Shown in pieces: positions 52,305 to 60,888 of a stretch of DNA of 64,000 nt. The position numbers and the translations under genes were made by a program. The stretch's first letter is position 1. Each line of letters starts with the position of its first letter. Below the pieces are notes generated by a model that was not told the origin of the DNA, searched no databases, and worked only from the letters and a program-made list of their open reading frames with translations. Origin of the DNA: Caballeronia sp. GAFFF1 (GTDB lineage: Bacteria > Pseudomonadota > Gammaproteobacteria > Burkholderiales > Burkholderiaceae); NCBI RefSeq assembly GCF_023630705.1, contig NZ_JALQEM010000037.1, positions 212,215 through 276,214 on the forward strand, written 5' to 3'.

Positions 52305-53886
52305 AAGTTCAAATGTCGGGGTTGCTGCTAAGTAGAGATGTCGGGTTTCGAATAGATGCTTTGCTTGCTTGCCTTGAGGTTGTGGGGTTGGGGCGGCGCA
52401 GCCGGCCCCCGTTTCCTGATTGTTTTTGCGCTGACTTCGAGAATCGCTTCGTTCAGGTCTGCGATGCTCAGCGCGCGTTGCTTCTTCAGTCCTTCAAGCG
52501 CCTTCTTGGCGCGAACCTGTTCGCCGCGATGCGTGCGTGACGGTGCATCGCACGACCGACGATCGTCTCGTTTAGCTTGCATCAACCGTGCAGCTTCGAG
52601 TGCGTGCGCCAAGCGCTTGTTGTCGACTTCCGCACCCTGATCAATTCTCGCAATACGGTCGTAAGTGCCGCAAGAAAGCACCTCGCCGCCAGCCTGAACC
52701 TCGACGCAGCCACTCGGATACTCGACCACCTCGACTTGCTGGTGAATCAATAGGCGATTGGCAGGCGTGTCTTCCAGCAGATACATTACGCGGTCGTATT
52801 GCACCGTCAGCGCGTGTGTGACCTTACGCCAGACGCGATGCGCCAGCAGTTGCGTCAAATCGTCGTCGGCGCGCAGCGGCCGATGGGCATCGTGGTTGCT
52901 GCGTGGCGGCTTGCCGAAGCGTTGATTGAAATCAGCAATGAAGCAGGGCGCATAAGCGTTGGCCGCTTCCCAGGTGCTGATCCCGCGCAAGCGCAATTCC
53001 TTGACCAGCCGGTCCTGCAAGGTCAAATTGGCGCGCTCAACGCGCCCCTTGGCCTGACTCGTATTCGCGCAGAACGCGTCGATGTTCAGTTCGTACAAGG
53101 CCCGCCCGAACTGCGTCACGCCCTTGCCAGCGGTCTGTGAGCGGTTCTTGACGTAGAAGACGCTGGCCTTGTCGCTATAGAACGCGATTGGCTTGCCATG
53201 TGCGTGCAGATACTTCGATAGCGCCTCGAAATAGCTGAAGGTCGACTCGGTCGCAGTAAAGTGCAGCGTCATCAGCCGGCCCGTCGCATCGTCGATGAAT
53301 ACCAGCAGCGTGCACGCCGGCGCACGATCCTCGAACCAGCGGTGATCGCTGCCATCAATCTGGATCAACTCGCCAAGACACGCGCGGCGGTTGCGCGGCT
53401 GGTGAATCCGCGGCGGGCGCTGTTTGCGAGGCACCCAAAGGCCCGCCGCGGTCATCAGGGAGCGGATCGTCTCGACGGCCAGTTCGATGCCGTGGCATTC
53501 CCGTAACTTCTCGCACGCCAGCGTCGGGCCGAAGTCCGTATAACGCTCGCGGATCAAGGTGATCGCGCGCTGCGCCACACCATGAGGCAGCCGATGATTA
53601 CTCGCGCGCCCGCGCTTACCCGATACTAGACCGCGTGCGCCGTCAGCGCCATAGCGCAGCACCAGCCGCTCGACCTGCCGCACACTCAAGTCCAGCCGTT
53701 CGGCGGCACGCCCTGGCTTGAGCCGGTGCTCGGCAACGGCCTGAATCACCTTGAGACGGTCCAGTTCGCGCATCGACATCGTGATGGTCCCAGTCGTGTT
53801 CATGGTCCGCGCTCCAGAAACGCTTGGCCACGAACCTACGGCAAAATGCGACATCTCTACTTAGCAGAAACACGACATCTGAACTT
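52305..53886 (-). mobile_element. ISNCY-type insertion sequence, complete
   Basis: A 1,582-bp element. The ends are inverted relative to each other: left AAGTTCAAATGTCGG and, read from the right, AAGTTCAGATGTCG. Each end carries a second internal copy (AAGTAGAGATGTCG) about 22-23 bp inward, so each terminus is a doublet of transposase-binding-like boxes. The exact outermost base is uncertain and no target-site duplication was evident. It encodes one transposase. Confidence 0.8.
52328..53803 (-). CDS. ISNCY-family (IS1202-like) transposase
   Basis: 491 residues from MNTTGTITMS; an upstream in-frame start lies inside the terminal repeat. N-terminal HTH (AAERLDLSVRQVERLVLRYG). DDE integrase core with Asp in QIDGSDHRWFE and LLVFIDDATGRL and Glu in QAKGRVERANLTLQD. 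C-terminal basic tail. The frame is intact and the ends are present, so the copy may be active. No relationship to the flanking toxin-antitoxin genes beyond proximity. Confidence 0.9.
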   Translation of the reverse strand: MNTTGTITMSMRELDRLKVIQAVAEHRLKPGRAAERLDLSVRQVERLVLRYGADGARGLVSGKRGRASNHRLPHGVAQRAITLIRERYTDFGPTLACEKLRECHGIELAVETIRSLMTAAGLWVPRKQRPPRIHQPRNRRACLGELIQIDGSDHRWFEDRAPACTLLVFIDDATGRLMTLHFTATESTFSYFEALSKYLHAHGKPIAFYSDKASVFYVKNRSQTAGKGVTQFGRALYELNIDAFCANTSQAKGRVERANLTLQDRLVKELRLRGISTWEAANAYAPCFIADFNQRFGKPPRSNHDAHRPLRADDDLTQLLAHRVWRKVTHALTVQYDRVMYLLEDTPANRLLIHQQVEVVEYPSGCVEVQAGGEVLSCGTYDRIARIDQGAEVDNKRLAHALEAARLMQAKRDDRRSCDAPSRTHRGEQVRAKKALEGLKKQRALSIADLNEAILEVSAKTIRKRGPAAPPQPHNLKASKQSIYSKPDIST

Positions 53887-54283
53887 GGGACCTACACGAT
53901 AAATGCCGATAATGTTCATTATGTCAACTACGCCGATCACTATTGGATGCACAAACGAGCGCTTCTCGGTTTTGGAGCGACTTTGACCGAGCCATTGTGA
54001 CAGCCATAGTGCTGGCCGACTATGCGTCCACGGAAGCCGCGATGTTCTCGAGTCGTTAGAGGCGCCTTCTCCCAAGGATTTGCCCCCACTGAAACCAGTA
54101 AAATAACCCGCTGAGTGCGCGAGCCGCTTCGGAAGCCGGCAAGCGGGTCGACGCTTACAGCTGTACCGCAAGTCGACCGCCCACGATGGATTGCTTAAGA
54201 GCCGCTCGCGCTTCAAGTGAGGCAAGCGCCTCGTTGCACCCCTTCAACAGATGTCGCGCGGCCGCGACCTCCGTTCCTCTATC
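53887..54283. other. Gene-free stretch right of the ISNCY element
   Basis: About 400 bp between the IS end and the aspartase stop codon. Open frames are short and without motifs. It may contain the aspartase 3' untranslated region and debris from the insertion. Confidence 0.4.
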
Positions 54284-55750
54284 CTAGTAATTCGGACCAT
54301 CCGGCTGTTCGGACTGCGCAGGCTCTGTAGACGCAATTGGCCAGCCATGGGCACTCGGTTGGATAAGGGCTTCGGGGCGAAGTGCCTGGCTCAATTCCGC
54401 CTCGCTCATCAGTCGTCGCTGCACTACGACATCTCGGATGCTCAGATTTTTGGCGTGTGCCTCCGCTGCAACGGACGTCGCGTTCTTGTAACCGATATAT
54501 GGGTTGAGTGCAGTCGCGAGAGCGAGCGACCTGTCCATCGTTTCCCGAAGATGGTCAGCATTCGCTGTTATTCCATTGATGCATTTATTGGCAAGCGTTG
54601 TGCAGGCCGCCGTCAGATGCTTGAAGCTCCGGAAAAGTGCGCTTGCGATAATCGGCTCGAAAGCATTAAGCTGAAGCTGCCCAGCTTCTGCCGCAAACGT
54701 CACCGTCATGTCGTTTCCAAATACTTCAAATGCTACTTGATTGACCACCTCTGGGATGACTGGATTTACCTTCCCCGGCATAATAGACGAACCAGCTTGC
54801 ATTGCGGGAAGGTTGATCTCGTTCAGACCTGCACGCGGGCCGCTCGACAGCAACCGCAAGTCGTTACAGGTTTTTGAGAGTTTGACCGCTATGCGTTTGA
54901 GTATGCCCGATATCTGCACGAACGCCCCACAATCTTGGGTCGCCTCAACCAAATTCGGCGCGGCCACTAATGGAACGCCGGTTATGCGCGCCAGCGCCTG
55001 CACTGCTTTTGCTGCGTAACATGGATGGGCCGTGATTCCTGTTCCAATAGCAGTTGCACCCAAGTTTATCTCTGTTATGAGCGAGGAGGCTTCTCGAAGC
55101 CGCGCGATGTCTTCGTCCACCATAACAGCGTAAGTAGAGAATTCTTGACCAAGAGTCATAGGCACCGCGTCTTGAAGCTGCGTCCTGCCGACCTTAAGAA
55201 AGCCCGAGAACTCCACTGCCTTGCGGGCGAATGCCGTCCGTAGCGATGTCATAGCTTCCACAAGGTGCTCGATAGCGAAATATGTTGCAATTCGCAGTGC
55301 TGTTGGATAAACGTCATTCGTGCTTTGCGCCATGTTGACATGCTCGTTCGGATGCAGGTGCTCATAGTCGCCCTTAGCGAACCCCATCAGTTCAAGCGCT
55401 CGATTGCAGATGACCTCATTCGCGTTCATGTTGGTGGAGGTGCCGGCCCCCCCCTGAACAACGTCGACTACGAAATGCTCATGCAGCCGGCCTTCGCGGA
55501 CCTCCACGCAGGCAGAGACGATGGCGTTCCTGAGCGCAGGTTGGAGTAGTCCAAGTTCGGCGTTTGCTTCGGCAGCCGCTTGCTTAACTGATGCAAGCGC
55601 GACTATAAGCTCAGGAAACGCGGATACCGTCACTCCAGAGATCTGGAAATTCTCTTTTGCTCGCAATGTGTGAACGCCGTAATACACCTCGCACGGTACG
55701 TTCCGCGTTCCGAGGAGATCATGCTCGAACCGAAATCCTGCGCTTTTCAT
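54284..55750 (-). CDS. aspA: Aspartate ammonia-lyase (aspartase)
   Basis: 488 residues, SD GAGAGGA. It converts L-aspartate to fumarate and ammonia. Fumarase/aspartase superfamily: GTSTNMNANEVICNRALELM, HPNEHVNMAQSTNDVYPTAL, and the flexible-loop signature GSSIMPGKVNPVIPEV with the catalytic Ser. The TRxNxF-type N-terminal region and the length match AspA rather than class II fumarase; fumarases have a different set of residues around the beta-carboxylate/amino pocket. Same strand as the Lrp, aldehyde dehydrogenase and homoserine dehydrogenase genes upstream, though separated from Lrp by 474 bp. Proposed last step of homoserine/aspartate-semialdehyde breakdown. Confidence 0.88.
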   Translation of the reverse strand: MKSAGFRFEHDLLGTRNVPCEVYYGVHTLRAKENFQISGVTVSAFPELIVALASVKQAAAEANAELGLLQPALRNAIVSACVEVREGRLHEHFVVDVVQGGAGTSTNMNANEVICNRALELMGFAKGDYEHLHPNEHVNMAQSTNDVYPTALRIATYFAIEHLVEAMTSLRTAFARKAVEFSGFLKVGRTQLQDAVPMTLGQEFSTYAVMVDEDIARLREASSLITEINLGATAIGTGITAHPCYAAKAVQALARITGVPLVAAPNLVEATQDCGAFVQISGILKRIAVKLSKTCNDLRLLSSGPRAGLNEINLPAMQAGSSIMPGKVNPVIPEVVNQVAFEVFGNDMTVTFAAEAGQLQLNAFEPIIASALFRSFKHLTAACTTLANKCINGITANADHLRETMDRSLALATALNPYIGYKNATSVAAEAHAKNLSIRDVVVQRRLMSEAELSQALRPEALIQPSAHGWPIASTEPAQSEQPDGPNY

Positions 55751-56224
55751 TCATTCCTCTCATACGCGCGCCAATTCAACAGCATAAGAAAACAGCACTT
55801 TTTCCTGTCCGCATAGCTACAAGTCATATCGAGATGTGGGGGCGGACAACGGCGTTTGTTTTCGCTGAATGGCATGTACTGATGGTAGTTGCCTCGTCAT
55901 CTTTACACGCTGCAACGTGACTTTCGTTCATTACCAGCTTGCTCGTCATGACTAAAGATGGGAGGCGCTGATTGCCGGATCATTATCAGGTGCTCCGTCC
56001 GGGAGAGACCGCATAGGAAACAGCATTGAATCAACGTCCGGCAGGTGCTGCGTTTCGAACGGCCAACCTCCGCTTTAGTGCCCAAGCGCGTTTCGAATGA
56101 GCGCAGATAATAGCCTGGCGCACTAGCACCGATTGAATCGGCAAGCTGCGAATGGCCGACCAAACCGGATTGCCGCTTCATATAACTGTGCGGCTACCCG
56201 TAGATTCAAGTCCTTTTTGCTTCT
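55751..56224. other. Intergenic region upstream of aspA
   Basis: About 470 bp that should hold the aspA promoter and possibly an Lrp site. No canonical sigma70 pair or copy of the GGATAGTATATT arm could be confirmed by eye. No gene recognised. Confidence 0.4.
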
Positions 56225-56668
56225 CTAAGACGCCTTTGCCCGAGTGAGAACGAACGAGGTCACGGTGTTCAAAACTTCAGGCAGCGCCGAAACGTCATGC
56301 CATATCCTATGAACCCGCGACGCGCTCGATGCCTCAATGTGAAGCACCAAATCCATTTCTCCGCTCATAACATCGCAAGCGACTATTTCGGGCACGGAGC
56401 GGACTTTCTGTAGTACATCGACACTGTGCATTCGATCCTTTCGGTAGACGAATATCAGAGCCCGGACGACGTCCTCGTCGCGTTCGTAAACAGGGCGCTT
56501 CAACGTGTACCCCCCGATGAATCCGTCGCGCTCGAGCCTTTCGATCCGCAGGCGCACAGCGTTCCTTGATAGGTTCACCGAATGCGCGATTTCGTTGTGC
56601 GACGATCGTGCATTCGTCGTGAGCTGCACGATGATTTTTTCGTCGATTCTGTCCAGTACGCGTTTCAT
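56225..56668 (-). CDS. Lrp/AsnC-family regulator
   Basis: 147 residues with SD CAGGAG. HTH at about 5-60: LDRIDEKIIVQLTTNARSSH, EIAHSVNLSRNAVRLRIERL, ERDGFIGGYTL. RAM effector domain at about 65-145, with CDVMSGEMDLVLHIEA. It lies between the aspartase and the aldehyde dehydrogenase genes, all on one strand. Lrp-type proteins with this setting usually activate amino-acid catabolism in response to the amino acid. A long inverted repeat 58 bp upstream is a candidate binding site. Confidence 0.9.
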   Translation of the reverse strand: MKRVLDRIDEKIIVQLTTNARSSHNEIAHSVNLSRNAVRLRIERLERDGFIGGYTLKRPVYERDEDVVRALIFVYRKDRMHSVDVLQKVRSVPEIVACDVMSGEMDLVLHIEASSASRVHRIWHDVSALPEVLNTVTSFVLTRAKAS

Positions 56669-56725
56669 TGGAGCTCCTGCGCCCCTCTAAGCTCCTGCCG
56701 TTATCGGCCTGCGCAAGGGACCATT

Positions 56726-56762
56726 GGATAGTATATTGCTTCGATAGTGTAATATAGTATCC
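56726..56762. promoter_or_regulatory. 12-bp inverted repeat upstream of the Lrp gene
   Basis: GGATAGTATATT (56726-56737) and AATATAGTATCC (56751-56762) are inverted repeats with one mismatch, 13 bp apart. AT-rich, spaced arms like these fit Lrp-family octamer or hexadecamer binding. Also contains a third GATAGT in the spacer. It lies 58 bp before the Lrp ATG. Confidence 0.6.
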
Positions 56763-56988
56763 GCGAGACGTTGGAACCATTTCCCCGTTTTTGCCTGCGA
56801 ACCCGCAGCACAAGCCACGGCGTGGTACTGACCGTTCCGGTGGGAGTTGCGGGCTACTGCCGGTGCCAAAGCGATGCCGTAAGCAACGTACGCACGTCGA
56901 ATTTCTCCGCGCGCTGGGGGAACGCAGGTCAACAGAGCAGCAGCCCCCAGGACGCAGGAGGCTGCCGATTGCTCCACGGTACAAGCGT

Positions 56989-58404
56989 CTACGCCGTTAC
57001 CTTACGGATGCAGACGACCTTCGGCTGGGTCATGTCCTCGTAGGCAAACCGGACACCCTCCCGCCCCAAGCTGCCGTACTTAAACCCGCCGAAAGGCATG
57101 GCATCGAAGCGGTAGTCCGATGAGTCGTTGATCATGACTCCCCCTGCGTCTAGAGACGCCGCAGCCTTGAGGGCGACTTGCAGGTCATTGGTGAAGACTC
57201 CGGCGTGAAGCATGTAGTCAGGATCGTTGGCCAAAACCAAGGCCTCATTCAACGAAGTGACCTTTTGAAGAACAACAACTGGCGCGAATATCTCTTGATT
57301 CCAGAGATCACATTCGAAGCTCACATCCTCAAGCACTGTCGGCGAATAGAGCGAGCCCTTGAGTTCATTGCCGGCCAAGAGCTTAGCGCCCCGCTCTAGC
57401 GCATCAACGACGATGCTCCTCACCTTCTCGGCCGACCGCATCGTGATCATCGGCCCAACGTCTGTTGACAGTTGCGAGGGATCGCCTACTTTTAGAGCCC
57501 TCGTTCCCGAGACAAAGCCCGTCTTAAAGCTTTCATAAACGTCTTCGTGGACCAATATGCGTTGCGTACCAATGCAGTTCTGCCCGGCAGCCCAGTAAGC
57601 ACCAGAGACGCAGGATTCGATCGCATCTTCAAGATCGCAGTCTGGCATGACAATGACCGGGGCATTTCCGCCAAGGTCCATCGCTAGCTTCTTTAGTCCT
57701 GCCGACCTCGCGATCTTTTCACCGGTCACGAAGCCCCCAGTGAAAGATATCATTCGCACTTCGCGAGCCGAGACGAGTGCTTCGGCCAGCGCTGCCCCGC
57801 CAGTTGCCACGGTAACGACGTTCGACGGCATCCCGGCCGCGGTAAGATAGTTGACCAGCTTTATCGCTGACAGCGGAGCCAACTCTGAGGGCTTCAAGAT
57901 AACGGCGTTCCCACCTGCGATTGCCGGCCCCAGTTTGTGCGCCACTAAGTTCAGCGGGTCGTTGTATGGCGTGATTGCGACGATGATGCCCAGCGGTTCA
58001 CGCGTGAACCACCCCTGTCGGTTCTCAGAGCCGACGTACGAGCTGAACGGGATGACCTCCCCAGCGTTGCGACGCGCTTCATCCGCCGACAACTTCAGGG
58101 TGTTCACACACCGCAGCACTTCCTTTTGTGCCTGCCTTAGCGTCTTTCCGGACTCCGCTACGATCAGTGTGGCGAAAGCGTCTCTATCGCCTTCCACCAG
58201 CCCTGCGCACGCCTCAAGTATCCGAGCTCGCTCATGTCGCGGAAGACCGCGTGACATTTCCGCGCCCTCCTTGGCCGTTTGAACGAGAATTGGGGCGGCT
58301 TCAGGCGGGAGGTTGACTACAGTGCCAACCTCCGCGCCGTCAAACGGACTGGTCACTGAAATGAAATCTGGCGTGCTTGACGGTTGGAATCTGAGGCTGG
58401 TCAT
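56989..58404 (-). CDS. Non-phosphorylating aldehyde dehydrogenase
   Basis: 471 residues. ALDH core: Asn148 in ITPYNDPLN, Rossmann segment FTGGFVTGEKIA, nucleophile Cys277 in GQNCIGTQR, and late EIFAPVVVL and FGGFKYGSLGREGV. The usual general-base Glu of the LELGG motif is Asp here (MDLGGNAP, position 243), a conservative but uncommon change. ATG overlaps the homoserine dehydrogenase stop (ATGA), so the two are translated together. Their coupling suggests that this enzyme oxidises the product of that dehydrogenase, aspartate semialdehyde, to aspartate with NAD(P). Confidence 0.87.
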   Translation of the reverse strand: MTSLRFQPSSTPDFISVTSPFDGAEVGTVVNLPPEAAPILVQTAKEGAEMSRGLPRHERARILEACAGLVEGDRDAFATLIVAESGKTLRQAQKEVLRCVNTLKLSADEARRNAGEVIPFSSYVGSENRQGWFTREPLGIIVAITPYNDPLNLVAHKLGPAIAGGNAVILKPSELAPLSAIKLVNYLTAAGMPSNVVTVATGGAALAEALVSAREVRMISFTGGFVTGEKIARSAGLKKLAMDLGGNAPVIVMPDCDLEDAIESCVSGAYWAAGQNCIGTQRILVHEDVYESFKTGFVSGTRALKVGDPSQLSTDVGPMITMRSAEKVRSIVVDALERGAKLLAGNELKGSLYSPTVLEDVSFECDLWNQEIFAPVVVLQKVTSLNEALVLANDPDYMLHAGVFTNDLQVALKAAASLDAGGVMINDSSDYRFDAMPFGGFKYGSLGREGVRFAYEDMTQPKVVCIRKVTA

Positions 58405-59453
58405 TTCTGTTCCCCTGCCAACTTTTTGCGATGGATGCTGATAATGTCGGCCAACAAAGCGTAGGCGGTCTCTACGCGCCCTGCGCCAGGGCCGCGCACT
58501 GTGACGTCCCCCAGCATGCGGGTCTTAAAGGTGATCGCGTTAACCGCGTCGCCGACGCTTGCAAGGGCATTGCTCTGCGGGACCAGCAGCGGTTCGACCT
58601 TTGCGGTGACGACCCCGTCAGGAGACTTCATGGCGCTTCCGATTAATTTCCAACGCGCATTGTTTACAGTGGCATCGTCGATAGATTGCTGGGTCAGACC
58701 GGTGATGCCCTTGCAGGCCACGTCAGCCGGTCTGAGGCTCGCACCCAGGAGTTCGTTTGCCAGAATAACGACTTTCAGTCGTACGTCATGTCCTTCAACA
58801 TCAGCGGTCGGGTCGGCTTCAGCGTAGCCAAGCTGTTGCGCCTTCTTCACCGCTTCATCGAAGCTAAGACCCATCTCCATGCCCGAAAGGACGAAGTTCG
58901 AGGTGCCATTAAGTATTCCCTCAAACCCGAGGATTTCAGCGCCGGCCAGCGCCTCTTTCGCGAGTCGAATAACCGGCGTGCCACTCATCACTGCGCCTTC
59001 GAACTCGAACTCGACTCCTCGCTCCGCCGCACGACTACGCAGCCGCGGTGCGTGGAACGCAACGGGACCCTTATTGGTGGTTACTACGCTGATGCCGGCG
59101 TTTAGCGCAAGCTCACAGTAGGACGTTGCAGGCTGGCCGTCGACGGGATTGGTGAACGTCGCTTCAGCAACGATGTCCGCACCGCTCTGGGTAATGACCT
59201 CCTCGGTAAATGGCTTCGACGACCCGCCCGGTACCCGAGCAAGCGCCCCGCTCTCAGCAGGGATCGCACAAAGCTCGTCCAGGTTCAATCCGGCTTGAGA
59301 AATGACGGAGCCAAGATAGAGGTCGCTGACACCCACAATGCGTAATTCGAAGCCCAGATCGCGCCTCCACCGGGGGTTGTTCTCTGCCGCAAGCTGTGCC
59401 AGCGCACGATTGACTCCTCCAAAACCAATAAGCGCAACCTTGTACTCACTCAC
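58401..59453 (-). CDS. Homoserine dehydrogenase (short form)
   Basis: 350 residues from a GTG preceded by GAGGAGC. N-terminal NAD(P)-binding turn VALIGFGGVNRALAQLA. Central TTNKGPVAFH and ILNGTSNFVLSGME. Signature GYAEADPTADVEGHDVRLKV with catalytic Asp and Lys. No C-terminal ACT regulatory domain, unlike typical biosynthetic Hom of about 435 residues, so no threonine feedback is expected. That, and its coupling to an aldehyde dehydrogenase, favour a catabolic direction (homoserine to aspartate semialdehyde). Divergent from the dapA-like gene. Confidence 0.9.
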   Translation of the reverse strand: MSEYKVALIGFGGVNRALAQLAAENNPRWRRDLGFELRIVGVSDLYLGSVISQAGLNLDELCAIPAESGALARVPGGSSKPFTEEVITQSGADIVAEATFTNPVDGQPATSYCELALNAGISVVTTNKGPVAFHAPRLRSRAAERGVEFEFEGAVMSGTPVIRLAKEALAGAEILGFEGILNGTSNFVLSGMEMGLSFDEAVKKAQQLGYAEADPTADVEGHDVRLKVVILANELLGASLRPADVACKGITGLTQQSIDDATVNNARWKLIGSAMKSPDGVVTAKVEPLLVPQSNALASVGDAVNAITFKTRMLGDVTVRGPGAGRVETAYALLADIISIHRKKLAGEQK

Positions 59454-59801
59454 GTCTAGCTCCTCGCTGTTATCGAATCTACGGTTGATGTTAGCGAAGG
59501 ATGCAGCCTGCTTGTATGTTGCAATCTGATCGAAATTGCGAGCGTTTTGCTCAATGGCTCCAGTCTTTTGACGAACTCTGGGACGGATCTTGGGAAGTGG
59601 CCTAAAGTCTTGACACAAAGGGCTGGCGGGCGCCCGTCAACATCTGCCCGGTGCGACGATCAAGTCGCAGCGCGCCAGCTCTGCATTGCGGCCGGGAGCG
59701 CCATTTGGCCAATTCAGTTCTTGTTCAAGGTCACCGTTTCGGCGCGTCGGTGAAGCCGTAGCCATGCGATTTCAGAAATTGGAAAGGGACAACGAGTAGA
59801 C
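59454..59801. promoter_or_regulatory. Divergent control region between homoserine dehydrogenase and dapA-like genes
   Basis: About 350 bp that must hold promoters for both directions. A GCAAT-N9-ATTGC dyad (59521-59539) is the clearest symmetric element and could serve the Lrp or LysR protein of the cluster. No strong -35/-10 pair was confirmed. Confidence 0.4.
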
Positions 59802-60710
59802 ATGACACACAAACCCAAAGTCTCCCAGCGGATACATGGAAGCATCCCCGCGATCGTCACACCGATGCTGGGCGACGGTAGTCTGGATCTGCCTGCGTTT
59901 CGGAGGTTGATTGACTGGCACGTTCGCGAAGGATCCAATGGGCTGGTCGTCGTGGGCACAAGCGGGGAGTCGGCGACGCTTTCGGTCGATGAGCACGTGA
60001 TGATGGTCAGAGTCGCGGTGGAGCATGCCGCGAAACGGATTCCAATCATCGCAGGTGCCGGCGCGAATTCGACCGCAGAAGCAATTGAACTCTCAGCTCT
60101 CTCAAAGTCTGTCGGGGCGGATGCGACGCTGCAAGTAGTGCCTTACTACAACAAGCCAACACAAGAAGGCATGTATCGCCATTTCCGCACGATTGCAGAG
60201 GCCGTCGACCTCCCAATGATCCTGTACAACGTGCCTGGGCGGACCGTTGCGGACATGAGCAATGAAACGATCCTGCGTCTAGCAGAAGTGCCCGGGATCA
60301 TCGGCGTTAAGGAGGCCACGGGAAATTTGGAGCGCGCCGCGCACCTCATCAAGTACGCCCCAGCTCACTTCTCGGTTTTCAGCGGGGACGACGCCACAGC
60401 CGTTGCGCTTATGTTGCTTGGTGGTCACGGCAACATCTCGGTCACTGCAAACGTCGCTCCTAAGGCCATGAGTGAACTCTGTCAAGCCGCCTTGCAAGGA
60501 GATACCGTCAAAGCCCGCGCCATCCATCTCAAGCTTTTGTCGTTGCACAAGCAACTTTTCTGCGAGGCAAATCCGATCCCGGTTAAGTGGGCACTGCAGG
60601 CTCTTGGTCATATTCAAGGCGGGATTCGCCTTCCACTCACCGCGCTAGAGGAGCAGAACCGTGATGGCTTGCGCTATGCCCTCGAGGAAGCCGGCTTATT
60701 GGCCGACTGA
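59802..60710 (+). CDS. dapA: 4-hydroxy-tetrahydrodipicolinate synthase (DapA-type)
   Basis: 302 residues. Condenses pyruvate with aspartate semialdehyde. Schiff-base Lys170 in IIGVKEATGN, Tyr142 and Arg147 in LYNVPGRT, GTSGES at 52-57 and YYNKPTQEG at 115-123: the full set, including the Arg that binds the semialdehyde carboxylate. It is probably a paralogue of the housekeeping dapA. Its neighbours all make or consume aspartate semialdehyde, so it may divert or detoxify that aldehyde. Divergent from the homoserine dehydrogenase gene. Confidence 0.88.
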   Translation: MTHKPKVSQRIHGSIPAIVTPMLGDGSLDLPAFRRLIDWHVREGSNGLVVVGTSGESATLSVDEHVMMVRVAVEHAAKRIPIIAGAGANSTAEAIELSALSKSVGADATLQVVPYYNKPTQEGMYRHFRTIAEAVDLPMILYNVPGRTVADMSNETILRLAEVPGIIGVKEATGNLERAAHLIKYAPAHFSVFSGDDATAVALMLLGGHGNISVTANVAPKAMSELCQAALQGDTVKARAIHLKLLSLHKQLFCEANPIPVKWALQALGHIQGGIRLPLTALEEQNRDGLRYALEEAGLLAD

Positions 60711-60888
60711 TTCGACGTTGCCGTAGCGAAAGCTTTTCCGCGACTTTCGGCTTTCTCTCCTGTCGCGTTTCTCCATTTGACGGCGACACCGCCGGTCTGC
60801 CGGCTGACGCAGCGATTCAAGAGACGGCGGCGAAGATACAACGTCAGTATCGCTGTGAGGCGCTATGCTGGCATGAAGAGGAGAAGTT

